A stretch of 64,000 bases of DNA from NCBI GenBank assembly GCA_921293015.1, contig OV121095.1, positions 40,397,484 to 40,461,483 on the forward strand. Direction: 5' to 3'. The notes under the pieces were generated by a model. That model was given only the letters and a program-made list of their open reading frames with translations, was not told the DNA's origin and made no database searches. How positions within the stretch are numbered: position 1 is the stretch's first letter; every line of letters begins with the position of its first letter. Below, one piece after another: positions 47,774 to 59,800 of this stretch. The stretch is from Phorcus lineatus. Its lineage: Eukaryota > Mollusca > Gastropoda > Trochida > Trochidae. The position numbers were made by a program, and so were the translations under genes.

Positions 47774-50700
47774 CTAGCTCGAGTTGTAAGGGTATGGCCT
47801 CTTCATCTTTTCTCCATACGCTTTTTCCAGTCTCTCGCTCATTGATGGACTGAACCAGTTCTTCCAATCACCAACGATGCCTAAAATAGAGCATTTTGGC
47901 TCTGTAGTTCATTTGGGTTTTTGATTCATATATAATATAAGTTAAAATAAACATAGAATATATTACTGGAAGCAGAATCAGGGGTTTAACAATTCTCAGT
48001 TGATTACTATCGTTAGCTATAGAGTCTAGGACATCACCAGTTCCCTTTTACGGTCACTATAGTGCAACGTGTTTATATTTGAAACATGTTTTGATTTACA
48101 ACACATAATAATTGATGTATTTATCATTTAAACACATTTGGCAACATGTTTTGAGTAAACATATACGCAACATGTTTTAATTCAAAACGCCATTTCACTA
48201 AATCCACAATTTACCTACACACAAGATTTAAGTTCCCTGAGGCCAAGAGTCTGAAGAAGTCGAAAGGAGGGACAGACGGACGGACACTATTAGGTTTTAA
48301 AGAGAAGAAACTATGTAGCTGAACGTTATAGATTTTCTAACTGTTCTTCGTTGTCTCTTTTATGCTGTGGAAGAGCGTGTGGTTAAGGGGCGAGTATATG
48401 CATGTCAAACTCCAACTATGCCATACATGCAAGTAGTAATAGAATAAGTATTGATTTAAGTTTGTTTACGGGTAAAACTAAACTAAAATATACTTGAAAT
48501 GAGAATGTCGGTGAACACTCATTACGGTTATCTTGAACGGCGTTACAGTTGTTCTTGTAATCAATCTAGTAAATCCCTTGTACTGGGTGATACGGCATTG
48601 GAACGTCTCGTCAAACAGTACATAATACGGCAAGTACGGTAAGCAGGTTAAAAATGTCTTTATTTACCTGTTTATATTATTGGAAAGTTGTCGTCCTTTA
48701 ATTTCCAGGTTCAAAATTGTATCATTATTGCACGGCATTTATACTGCCTAGAACCCAGCGTTCGTGAAGCTCAGTGGAACTGTGTTAACGCTAACGCAGT
48801 AGTCATCATCACTGGAGCAAACTCTCATTTCATGCAAATCATACAATTCAATTCCTTTATTACATACCCATGTAAACTTACGATAGTAATACGTAATGAA
48901 ATACAATGAATTCCGTTTTGCACTCCTCAATCCGTATTGCACTCCGTATTGCACACGTTCACGTTTGAATACGTTGTGAACGAACTTTGCCGAATGTCAA
49001 CGAATTTTTCAAGTTATGAATGTTTATATTGTATTAGAATGAAATGTTGATATACATGTAAATGATATCCACGTGTCATTAAAGAAATTTTAAACATGTG
49101 AACAAATATCTTGCGTCTGTTTTCTTTCTTCGTCACAGTTTTGTGTGCACTCTATTGCCATGTGACGTCATAGGTGGAGGCCTAGGAATGGGATGACGTA
49201 ATATTTCGTGAAAGGGTTGGCGGAGTAATTTCTTTACGTCAAGACAACACGTAAACACTCTTCCGTGTTCGGCTATTTACTTTAAGTAAATTAACGAAAA
49301 AAGGGTATGTAATAAATATAGAACGTCATTCTAATGCATGTTTTCGTTTGAATTGAACTCGTAGATGTCACAAAGAGCAAAGAAACAAATCGTTCTGCGA
49401 ACTCGTTGTTTCTTTGCTCTTTGTGACATACAAACGAAAAAATGCACTAGAATGACGTTCTATATATGTATTCTAACCTTCCTAAAATCTCTTTTGACAA
49501 AGCCATGTGCAAAGCCCGGAGCCACAAGGGAGGAAAAGATATTGGACACTTTCTTCTTCATTGCAAAATTTCAGTAACCTAACTCTTAAAGAAGTGAAAC
49601 AACTATGGTTAGATGAATGTCCTTATCCACAATACTAATTTCCAAACAACTATCATTCTGACCTTTCCTGAAGTATCCGCCCTTACTCCACTTGTTGTAG
49701 AATGTAGGATCCTTGATGTGTTCAGAAGCGTGTTTCAGATTATCAAACCTGCACGCCTCCGCTATACCTTCATACACTTCATCAGTCAGGGGGCGGCCAA
49801 GAAACTTCGCTATCTTCTTCACTTCTCTAACGTCGTTCTGAAACACAGTGCTTGATATATTTTTGGTGTAGTGACCTCGCATCCTGCTCACCAGGGTATA
49901 TTTATTTATCCGCGAGTCTCCTACATTCACCTGATCATTGATATAATACAGCCGCTTAATTGATTTAGAATTGAGCAATATTGGAAGTACAAGGATTAGA
50001 GTACATATAAGCATATTCACGCTATGAAGAGTTCTTAGTAACCGGTCGGTAGCAATACAGGGAAATCTAGTGAAATTGTCGAAGACGTACATGTATGCCG
50101 GATGAACTTGACTAAAAGAGGTTTCTACATCAGCGCGTTCTCCTGTTTAATGTCTTTTTCGTAAACAGTAGTGACGCGTTTGATTGTTCCACCCTTTCGT
50201 TAGAGCCCAATACTTTTGTTGTCCTTTAGCAAAAATGAATATATAGAAATCATATTGCCTTTTTCATTCCATCCTTCCTGAGGCTTCACGTGACCCTTTG
50301 AATTCTCCTGAGTACAGACCCAGTCGTAGAATCCCTCCAAAAACTCCATTTGGTAAACATAGATTACGAACAATGAGTTTTCCCTTTTCATCATCATTTC
50401 ATATTAGGAATACACATTGTATTTTGCGTACCTTTATTTAGAACTTTGCAAAATTATGTCCTTATTTTGTTCCTTATCTTGTGTATTTATCAGAGTTAGA
50501 TACTAAATCACCATATTTCTTTATTGAGGCGATGGTAGTCTATTTTATATGACAGTAAGGTTTTAGTTGTTGCCCTGTTGATAAGAAACGACATACTTAA
50601 AAACAGCAATGGAACATAGTATTTTCAACCAGGGATCGTATAGATATGTCTATACGATCCCTGTTTCAACACATCACTATTTTCTCATACCTCTATGAGA

Positions 50701-53463
50701 TCTTCGTAGTTCAGCTCCAGGAAGGGAACATCCGGGTAGTGTTCAGGAAACTGTTCCCAGTCCAACAGGTAATCAAACATACAGTCCCTTGTCACTGAAG
50801 AAAGATGTTTATAAAGAACACGAATAGGATGAACATATTCCAACGAACACACATAGCTTAGGAGAGGTATGATTATAAGCCATATGGTTTGTTTACCAAT
50901 CACTTTCGTGCAACAAAATACGTTTAAACTTCCCACGAAAGGAGAACTACCCACGAAAGGAGAACATCGCGCCGGCCTCAATCACTGTCTCATGTCAGCC
51001 TTGCTGCAATTCATCACCTTTCCTATGACAGCAATTTGTGCCTGAATGTATGAATATTCCTGGAGGTTATCAAAATCTCGGACGAGGAATGGAGATTGAA
51101 AGCACATAGTTTTGCGTAATAAAGCAGTGCTTAAAGGGACATATAGTTTGTTATTGGAGTCAAATATGTCAAACTTTATTAATGATGTTAATTTATGGAG
51201 AAGTAGTGATTGTTTCTGAAAATCACCATCTTAGAGCTTTTCAGTTCAGTATAAAAACACTCAGCAGGATTAAGTTGTAATTTATTATCGAAAACAGTGG
51301 CGCGCGCCAATGACGTAATTCTGGAAACTTATCTACAGCAGGCACAGAGACACATAAGGTTAGTGTTTGGTAGGTGATTAACTTATATTCATGTAAACTG
51401 GACGCAGAATTTCGAATTAGTAAAATCTATATCTCTGTTATTTTATTATCATTGAAAACAGGAGTTAATCCTAATTTTGGAGTATATTTGAACTTAATTC
51501 TGGGTAGATGGTATTTTGGCTCTTATCTAGGTCACATGAAAATTTACGAAACTAACTATGTGTCACTTTAATTAAACTAGGGAATGGGACTGGCGCGAGT
51601 TATGCGTAACCATAACATTAATGTTACCGTTTTCTACTACAAGGTCATGAGACAAACTATGGCTTTACATCTGCCATTTTCAAAATAAATTATATGAACC
51701 ACCTGTTCCTTTTATGTACGCTTCGACCATCTGGTCGAATGTCCCAGAGAAAGCAGCAGGTTTGGAAGTGTCCATGTAGTTCTGATGCTTCTGTTGCATA
51801 TATACAGAAACAATGGCGTCCTTTGGGTTCCTCTTCAAGTTGATCACGTGACACTTCCTCCTCCACAGATCTCTAGGTAGCAGCCTAGTAGTCAAATACA
51901 GAAAGATCAGGTATATCAGGTAATATGCCAAAATATGAATATGAAATTAAATATATTCAAATGGATATCGCATTTACCTCAAATCATTTAGGACTTGTTA
52001 CCAAGTTGAAAGGGCATACAATGAAATTCGATGTTTCTTTTAATTATCATTTTTCGTTTTCTAGCATGTTTTGAAAGGGTTGACGTGTAGGTGACAAATG
52101 ACGTACCTACAAGGTTAGATAATGAGTTTTGCTTGTTGCTATGTTTTTTGCAAATTGGTTGTTGCACTGTCTTGAAAGCTCCATCAAGGAATACAGCATC
52201 ATATTAGGATATTTACAAACATCTTAAGGCATACATATACCGTTAAAAAGCACCCTCCTTTAGCAAAATATAGCAAAGTGTAGTTAAAGCCCCTAACAAA
52301 GGATCTGAAATTTAGATCGTCCTAACCTTGGAACCAAGTGAGAGAAGAAAATCCGGGGCGAGCTGAGTTCCTCCAGATCTTCCTCTCTTCTGTACTCCAG
52401 CCACGAAGACATCTGCCAGTGTTTGGCGTACTCTGCTTTGCCACCAACTATCATGTTGAGAATCTCCCATACCCAGTGGGTGCCTATAAATGTGGACAAG
52501 CAACATGCTGTGTTTCCATGTCATACGATGTCATCACGACCCATGTTTTAAATATTTATTTTCCGAGCGAGAGCTAAATGACGAAATCTAACGTCACAAT
52601 GAAATATGAAATTGATAAAAACAGTATATATAAATAATGATCCAGTACATTAAGAATAGCAAAATTATAAGGCTGACGTTTGTCTGACAAGCGAAGGCGA
52701 GGCGAGTGATTTGATAACATCGATGATTTCGCACGATGGTGGCACGTGGTCCTGTGCATTGCTCAGTTGACCGCTATTTGTGCAGTTCATCAACATCAGG
52801 CGTGGCTCGCGGAATGGGTGGGTTACCTGATGCCTTGCTGGATAAACTGAGACTTTGAAGGGTGATTCCCTGCCCCATACTGAGACACGGGTTGTGAAAT
52901 TTGTGGTGTCCCATTAGGCAAGAGACTTTATTCGAAATGTGTCTCTGTTCATCCAACAGTACAATTGGGTACCTGGTTTGGAAGTGATGGCAATGTGACA
53001 GATAACCATAATAGCGCTTAATCGGCAGCTTGGTTGCATACTCCTAAGGAGTTGAGATTGTGAAAAAAGAGTGTTTGTCCTTGCACCAGGGTGATAATGT
53101 GTAAGGTGCTTTGAGCATGCCCCTTTGTGGTGTGGAGTCCAGCGCAATATAAGTATCCGCATTATAATTTCATCATTTCGTCTTTTCAATATAAGAATTG
53201 TTACAATTTACCTGACAGAAACCTCTAGTTGATCCACCTAGGAATGACACCATGGAGAACACTCGTGATCAAACACTTATATATGGGGTCGATGAAATAC
53301 CTGACTTGGGGTAGGTGGCCAGGAGGATATCCTCGTCCCTCATTTCTCTCGCCTGGAGGGTCTGTAGGTTGGGTATCAGCACCCGGGGTACTATCTTGTC
53401 CTCAAACATCGTCAGGTCGATCTCAAACCCACTCCTCATTGCCTTCTCTGCTCTGGTTGTCAT
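47774..53463 (-). CDS. Cytosolic sulfotransferase B (SULT family), complete
   Basis: Six exons join to 295 aa: 53301-53463, 52327-52483, 51703-51884, 50691-50794, 49663-49837 and 47774-47880 (stop TAG). Exon lengths 163, 157 and 104 and all phases equal those of copy A. All SULT motifs are canonical: TYPKSGTHW (residues 50-58), candidate catalytic His103 in FSHLVP, RNPKDAIVSVY and [10 protein letters not shown]. It is therefore the best candidate for an ordinary PAPS-dependent enzyme in this cluster. The ATG at 53463 stands eight bases behind a CCCCAG acceptor; the in-frame ATG at 53487 lies before that acceptor and is likely intronic. The exon 5 donor is GTCAGA, weaker than the rest. Substrate specificity in this superfamily cannot be read from sequence alone. 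Confidence 0.95.
49304..49470. mobile_element. Palindromic (foldback) element
   Basis: Two inverted arms of about 70 bp share ATAGAACGTCATTCTAATGC (right arm CTAGTGC) and TGTCACAAAGAGCAAAGAAA; the left arm has about 14 extra bases. It lies in intron 5 of sulfotransferase B and is non-coding. Confidence 0.75.
50630..50663. repeat. 34-bp near-perfect palindrome
   Basis: CAGGGATCGTATAGA at the left and TCTATACGATCCCTG at the right are exact inverses around a 4-base centre. It lies in intron 4 of sulfotransferase B, 27 bases past the exon 4 donor. Confidence 0.9.
52690..53175 (+). mobile_element. Molluscan-type SINE-like interspersed repeat
   Basis: It contains CTCTGTTCATCCAACAGTAC, TGGGTACCTGG and an end GCGCAATATAAGTATCCGCA then TTATAAT. 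These words, in this order, resemble a dispersed repeat I recall from mollusc and other marine invertebrate genomes. The ends are approximate. It lies in intron 1 of sulfotransferase B. Confidence 0.55.
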
Positions 53464-56400
53464 GGCTACAAGCTGGGGTAAAAACAAACTTCTTAGACAA
53501 TTTTCTAAGTTTTAAAGTAAACAATATTATCTATAGCTTTTATACACATTTATTACTCTTTAAACAAACACAAGTTTATAAAGCATTTAAACAAGCATAA
53601 GAACACCACAATGCGGGATATTCCCTGAAGCAGGTTCTATGGTCACAAAACCGATAAAATAACATGCATCAACAACGAGGCAGTATGCATTGTTTGATGA
53701 AAACAGTAAGCTATGTCATGTTTTCTTCCAAATGAAGTTATCACATAATTTGTGGAGTTTCCATCTGGATATTACAATCACGTTTGGTTGCATGATTCAC
53801 TGACATTTTAAGATGATAGTCATTTGTTTTTTTGAAAGGACAGAAATATTTGCCAAAGACGTGTTTTTAGTCATTGCAGTCAATTTCCTCATAGATATGT
53901 GATCTCGATCTCGATTACACAATACCTTTGCTCTAGATCTGTTTTACATAATGGCTTCTTAACTATGAATAATGTTTTTGAGATTGATAGTAATGAAATA
54001 GTTACTTATGGTTGTACATGGATACCACTTAGAAACTGGAGACACATTTTTTTATCAGTTTTAGTAGAGATGAATCTCTTTGTGATATGCATTTTCGCTT
54101 CATGAGGTGTCTATATATAGCTGTCTCCCTTGTTGTTCATGTAGATGATCTTACCATGTTTGTAGATGAAGACGATGAAATGTTTTGTTATGAAAATATA
54201 TTTTTTATTTATTTCTCTGCTAGTCTTATCTAATACCATTTTCTACCTAAATGAATATTAGTGAGAACAATGAGAAAACTTTGAAAGACGAAGTTATTGT
54301 AATTGATGAAGGTAAGAAATCTACGAGAAAGTGTTTCTGTATGGAAGTACTTGAGAATTTATCCAAATTTACATATAAGAATTATACACAAATTTGACTT
54401 CTTGATTTACTTTTCAATTTATGGTTTAAGACGTATTAGATATGTATACATTTTATACCTGCCGTCACGTGTATTCACCCTGATTATACGAAGTGAATTT
54501 TTGCGTTTGATAGTGTTTGATTCTTTATTAATTGAGAAATGTCATTATATACTTTTGTGACCTAGTGTGAAGCAAACACATTCCAATAATTTGGGTACAA
54601 GTCAGAAAGACGACCTGGGAGTCTTAAGCTTTAAGAATATTCACTTTTGTGTTTGTTTTTGGTTATCTTCCTACGATGACCATTCTCCTAACGTTGTACC
54701 TCTACAAAATGTGGGCCAATGCACGTGCTGTTTAGGTGTCCAAGATACCTATAATGAACACTTTATGATATATGTGATCGGGTATTGTTACAATGTGTGC
54801 CTTTTAAACAGAATACACAAGAAGGTCCATGTTGTTTCTTTATCTCTTTTAAATGGGTCACATTTTGTAAGTCGTAACCTTTCATTCTTGAGGGGCTACT
54901 TTCCGGGGTTTTCATAGTACCGTAACAGCTTAGAACATAGGCGCTTCACGGTTGTACACTTGTTGAATTTAATGACATCCTTAAATACAGGCACCGTTTA
55001 CCTTCGTGGCGTGGCTCTAATCAAGTTGAATAACGTAAATGTTTAAATGTTGTATAAAGTTTGCTTGCTAAAATTGCTGTTAAGGTAAGGTTTGAACGAG
55101 ATGCGTACACACACACACACACATATATATATAGTGAATAAGTACTTCGGATATCAGACATAGTAGGAAAAAATTATGACATGAGTAACTAATACTCATT
55201 ATTATAAATACATGTCAGATTGAACGAGCTATGCGGTGTACATTTCATGTCGCCAATTGGTATGATTACTAGAGTGAAAAAACTTAGTCTACATTAACGG
55301 TGAAACCTGATGGTAGAATTGAAACACTAGGTACGATAATATACAAATGAAGCGGGAAGAAGATGATGTCCTATATCTCAGGACTCATATCAAGGTATGG
55401 CAGGACCATATGGTCAAATACGTGTAGTCTAAATCATGACTGTGTTCACTGACCCTTTTTGATGATAATTTAGCATATGCTCACCTTCTCGTCAACAATC
55501 TTCCAGCGTGTTGTAGTGTATGTATGTACTGAATAAGATGTCCCAGATGCGAATAGCAAACTTGCTTGTGTTTACATAACCCTTCTTCTTTCTAATATCC
55601 TTACACGGGCCGGACTATCCTATATATATGCTCGTAGCAAAATGTTTTACATCGATCATTTCGCCTTAAAGATGTTATATTGAATTATACATTATCGGTA
55701 TTCTAAATTAATATCAAGCAATGTTATATAATGAACATAAAAGCAAATCGTTACTGACGGTTTTAAAAGCTCAAATAGTCAACCCAAACAAACAAATGGA
55801 TCATACACCATGTACGCTTGTTTATCTTATCTAAGATATCACCGTTAGCTAATTTCTTATTCTTGTATTTTGCTGGATTGGAAACTAGACCCTCCATCTC
55901 AGGCAAAAATATTAACACTGACTTCTACTCAACAACGTATGTATGCGAAATCCCTCGATACCCTATTCTATCGAGTAGATACCAGGTTTCGAATTGACGC
56001 CTGGGGTATGACTGTGTGGCAACAAATAGACGCCGGTCTCGAACTGATTTGGGATAAGATGATTAAGCTTTTCAGAAGTATATTATATAAAAGCGATTTT
56101 GCCTTAACTGGAAATGATATGATACGTGCTATAGTTAGTTCACCTTCAACAACGTGTATGAAAGATTCTCCAAAAACAATTTATAAAAGCTAGTTTGTTA
56201 GCTTGTTGTTTATGATAAAACAAATACAGAGGCCTCTCTCGAATTGACGCCGTAATTCATGGATATATCAATTAAAACTCATTTAACGATTTCACATGAA
56301 TTGTAAATACTAAACATAAGAATAAACAACATTAACAAATTAAAATACCGTATGCATTTATTGAGCAAAAAGTGTCCGATTTCTAGTTCAAATATGTGTG

Positions 56401-56818
56401 TGAATGTTTATTTATATATATTGATTATATACAATTGATTATTAAATTCTTGAAAGCCATGTTTTACTAATTGATAGACAATTGTTTTGCAGTTACTCGT
56501 CAATGGCATGAACTCTAATTTGCGCCTTTAAATGGGGTATGCTGAAGCCAGACACATTTCTTATGAACTGTTTAAATGACCTTTGAGCTATTATACCTGC
56601 CTTATTCAGGTTAAATACAGATTATATCCTTAACATTTTGCGGTGTAACCAGTTTTTTCTACCCATTTGTCTCCCACGATTTAAATGAATGGATAATTTT
56701 AGGTGTATTACTGAATGGTTAGTTAGATGTATACATGTACACACCTCATGAAAAATTACAAGTTTGGAATTCTTAATAAATTGATGTTGAGATTTGGAAA
56801 AAAAATATTTTCTTATAT
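53464..56818. other. Intergenic stretch between sulfotransferases B and C with unassigned open frames
   Basis: No known gene was recognised. Several short plus-strand frames follow each other: 53965-54105 (46 aa), 54251-54397 (48 aa, acidic and Lys/Asn-rich) and 54567-54917 (116 aa, Cys-rich). A longer frame, 55849-56193, has no ATG near its start but is even in composition. None has a motif I know. They may be random, a broken mobile element, or exons of an unknown gene. An (AC)n tract lies at 55106-55133. Confidence 0.4.
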
Positions 56819-59800
56819 TCAGTCATTGTTAGGATATTTCCTCTTCATGTTCTCCTCGTACAGTTTGTCGGTCATCTCGCTCTGTGCTACAGTGAAGTAG
56901 TTCTTCCAGTCCCCGACAATACCTGCAACACGAAGGGGAAGATTCTTACAAGACAGGTCTATCAAAGAGCAGTAGCATGTTTGATCTCAGGAGGAGGAAA
57001 ATAAAACTAAACAATTGATAGACATTGGATGTTCAGTCTGTTTAAAATCGACCGTGTTCCGAGGAATGAAGGTTTTTAAATATTGACTATAGCAGAATTC
57101 GAAAGTCTACCAATGCTTTCCTCTCCACAACGGTCTGAAAGCAACTTCTTGTTCGCACGTACCAGTTTAGCGCAGACAAAACGTTGTGAAGAGGACAGCC
57201 CCTGATAGAGTACGTTCGAATCCCGCGAGAGTTAATATTCAAAAAAGTTTTATTCCTCGTAACACGGTCGATTTTAATCAGACTGTTGGATGTTAATCAA
57301 AAGATCGTTATATGATCGTTAATCGTTATATGATCGGTTAAGCTAAGCAAACTCATTTCCCTCCCTCAAATGTTTAAAATGGCCGCCGGCGGTTTTTGCT
57401 GTATAGATGATTTTTTTCTCTACGAGTTCGGAGGATCGGTTTATTTTGACTCAATAAAATTGATACATTTGAGGAAAATTGAAAAAATAAATTTTACACA
57501 AACATGCTACTGCCCCTTGAAATTCAGATCTGAAATAACACTGGTAACCAGGCGCGTTACGATTAGGGTAGGGTAGTCCATGTTTTGTCACGTTTCTTCC
57601 ACGTAAAAAACATCGATTTATATAAAGATGCTAATTAATGTTTGCAACAATGTAAAAGCTCCAAACTGTTGAAAAGACGTGTCAACTAGTCGAAAAGCGA
57701 CACATCTAGTCTAAAACTGATATCTGTACAGCCCCGCCAAATATCCTTGACCCCACAAACCGCGTTGTCAATATATATATATGAAAAAATTTCTCAATCT
57801 TGAAATTTATGTTCAGCTCCCAGGTATTAGATATAGAAAAATATTAAGTTAGAAGTATACATATATACAATACCCCCTTTTAAAACTCCCGGATGCCATA
57901 TTATTCCTAGAGATTGCACCTACCTTTCCTGAAGTAGCTGTCTTCCCCCTTATTCCACTTAAAGTGGTACGTCTGATCCTTCTGCGTCTCCGCGGCATGT
58001 TTCAACTTTCCGAAGCTACAGGCATCAGCTATGTCCCTGCACTTCCGTTCAGAAAGGGGACGGTCAAGAAATTTTGAAATTTTCAATATTTCTGCTGCAC
58101 AGTCCTTTAGAATGAAAACAAAATCCTGACTTGAATGGATAATTGAAAGAGTCGAAAGCGTATACATGTATTTTTAAATTTCAGAATAATTTAGTCAAAA
58201 TCTTATATTGACAACAACATGAGACAAAAGTCTTTTTAGAATAATGTTAAGACAGCAATACGCCATTTAACATAAATTCAGTAAAATATGAGTGAGGTTG
58301 ACACAAATGACCAATTTCAGTTTTTTATAGCCGCACGTAATCGTTTCAATGAGTGATCGTCTGTCCACCTCCCACCATGTGCTACATTATAGCAGCTTCA
58401 TATTCGTTGATCAGGATCGAAACTGTTGCAAGACGTAACAACATGTGAAGCCGAACGTAGCAAACAATATATTTTAGCAATATTTATCATTAATCTGTCA
58501 GGTATCATTCGATACTCTGTAGTAAAGTTATGTAAGCAGTGTTAATTATCGTTAGGTGTGCTTTTATTCGATATTAGTCGACATTGATGCTTCTCTGTGT
58601 TCCAATTAACGCATTAAATGAAGATAAGCTCAATTCTAAACGGAGTGGATTGTTAACGAAGACCATTTCGGGTGGAATTACTCTTGATAACTTCAAACCA
58701 CATACCTTCTTTAAGTCTTCATATCGTATATAGCATATGTCCACATTTGGATGATCCTCTGTTATTGAATGCCATTGGTTGACGTGATCAAACCAGGTTG
58801 AAAATAAGGCTGAAAGAAGTCGGAAAACAAATGATGCGTTATGTTGTGTGAACTCATACCTTTTGTGGTATAAATAATGTTTCCCATTTTTGCGTGGTCC
58901 AAATAATATAGTTTTATAAAATAAATAGCACTTATGAGATATGCAATTTCTTAAATGAAGCTTGTGAGTTAAAATAGTTCACTGCCACTCCCTCGTTCGG
59001 CTGACTTGGGAAAATGCGCCAACCTAACGGGGTTTATTTCATTGAAACTTAATGTTTCAAATCGAATGATGGATAACATTGGGAATGTAATTCAACCTTT
59101 GAACACTGTGTACGGGCCCTTTCAGACAAGAGTTGGCTGTTATCTCAGATGACGCTACAATCTCGTCACAGAGCATGAAATATTCACTCAACCTATTATG
59201 TTTTGTTGAACAAAATAAAAAAGAGTTTGTGTGTCTTCTCTTTGTACCTTTTATTGCTTCGAGTAATTTAAGATAATTTGTTTTTAATTAGAAAATGACT
59301 CAAACGGACTGTATTATGTTATCAATCTCGCAACAAGGAATTTAAAGACACACACACCTCCATGGAGAAAGAGATAGAGGTAGTCGTCCCAGGTGCCCGT
59401 GTAGGTAGTGACCCCTAGCGGATTGTCGCGCCACACCTGTTTGACGTTCTGGTTGTAGGCGGATACCACCACGTCCTTTAGGTTTCTTTCCACATACACG
59501 ATCTTACAGCGCTTCCTCCACAGATCCGTCGGTTGCATTCTAACCACAATATAACTCCAGATTAGAGTCTGAATATTGCTAAGCACTGCCCTGATATCTT
59601 TGTCAATTAGTAGGTTATTTCTTTCTCGTCTAGTTTCTATTTGGTTTAAGCACGGGATTTTAGGTTTTAATACAACTAAAGGTTTTACACACCATACGAA
59701 AAATACGTTCAAGCAGTTAGAACATTTCGCTCTGTACAAGGATAGTTAACCATTAGAACAGAGAGGACTGATGCCGTATATCTGATCAACTCTTGGAATG

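Noticed and set aside
53229-53600. 123-codon plus-strand open frame
   Set aside because: It is antisense to sulfotransferase B exon 1.
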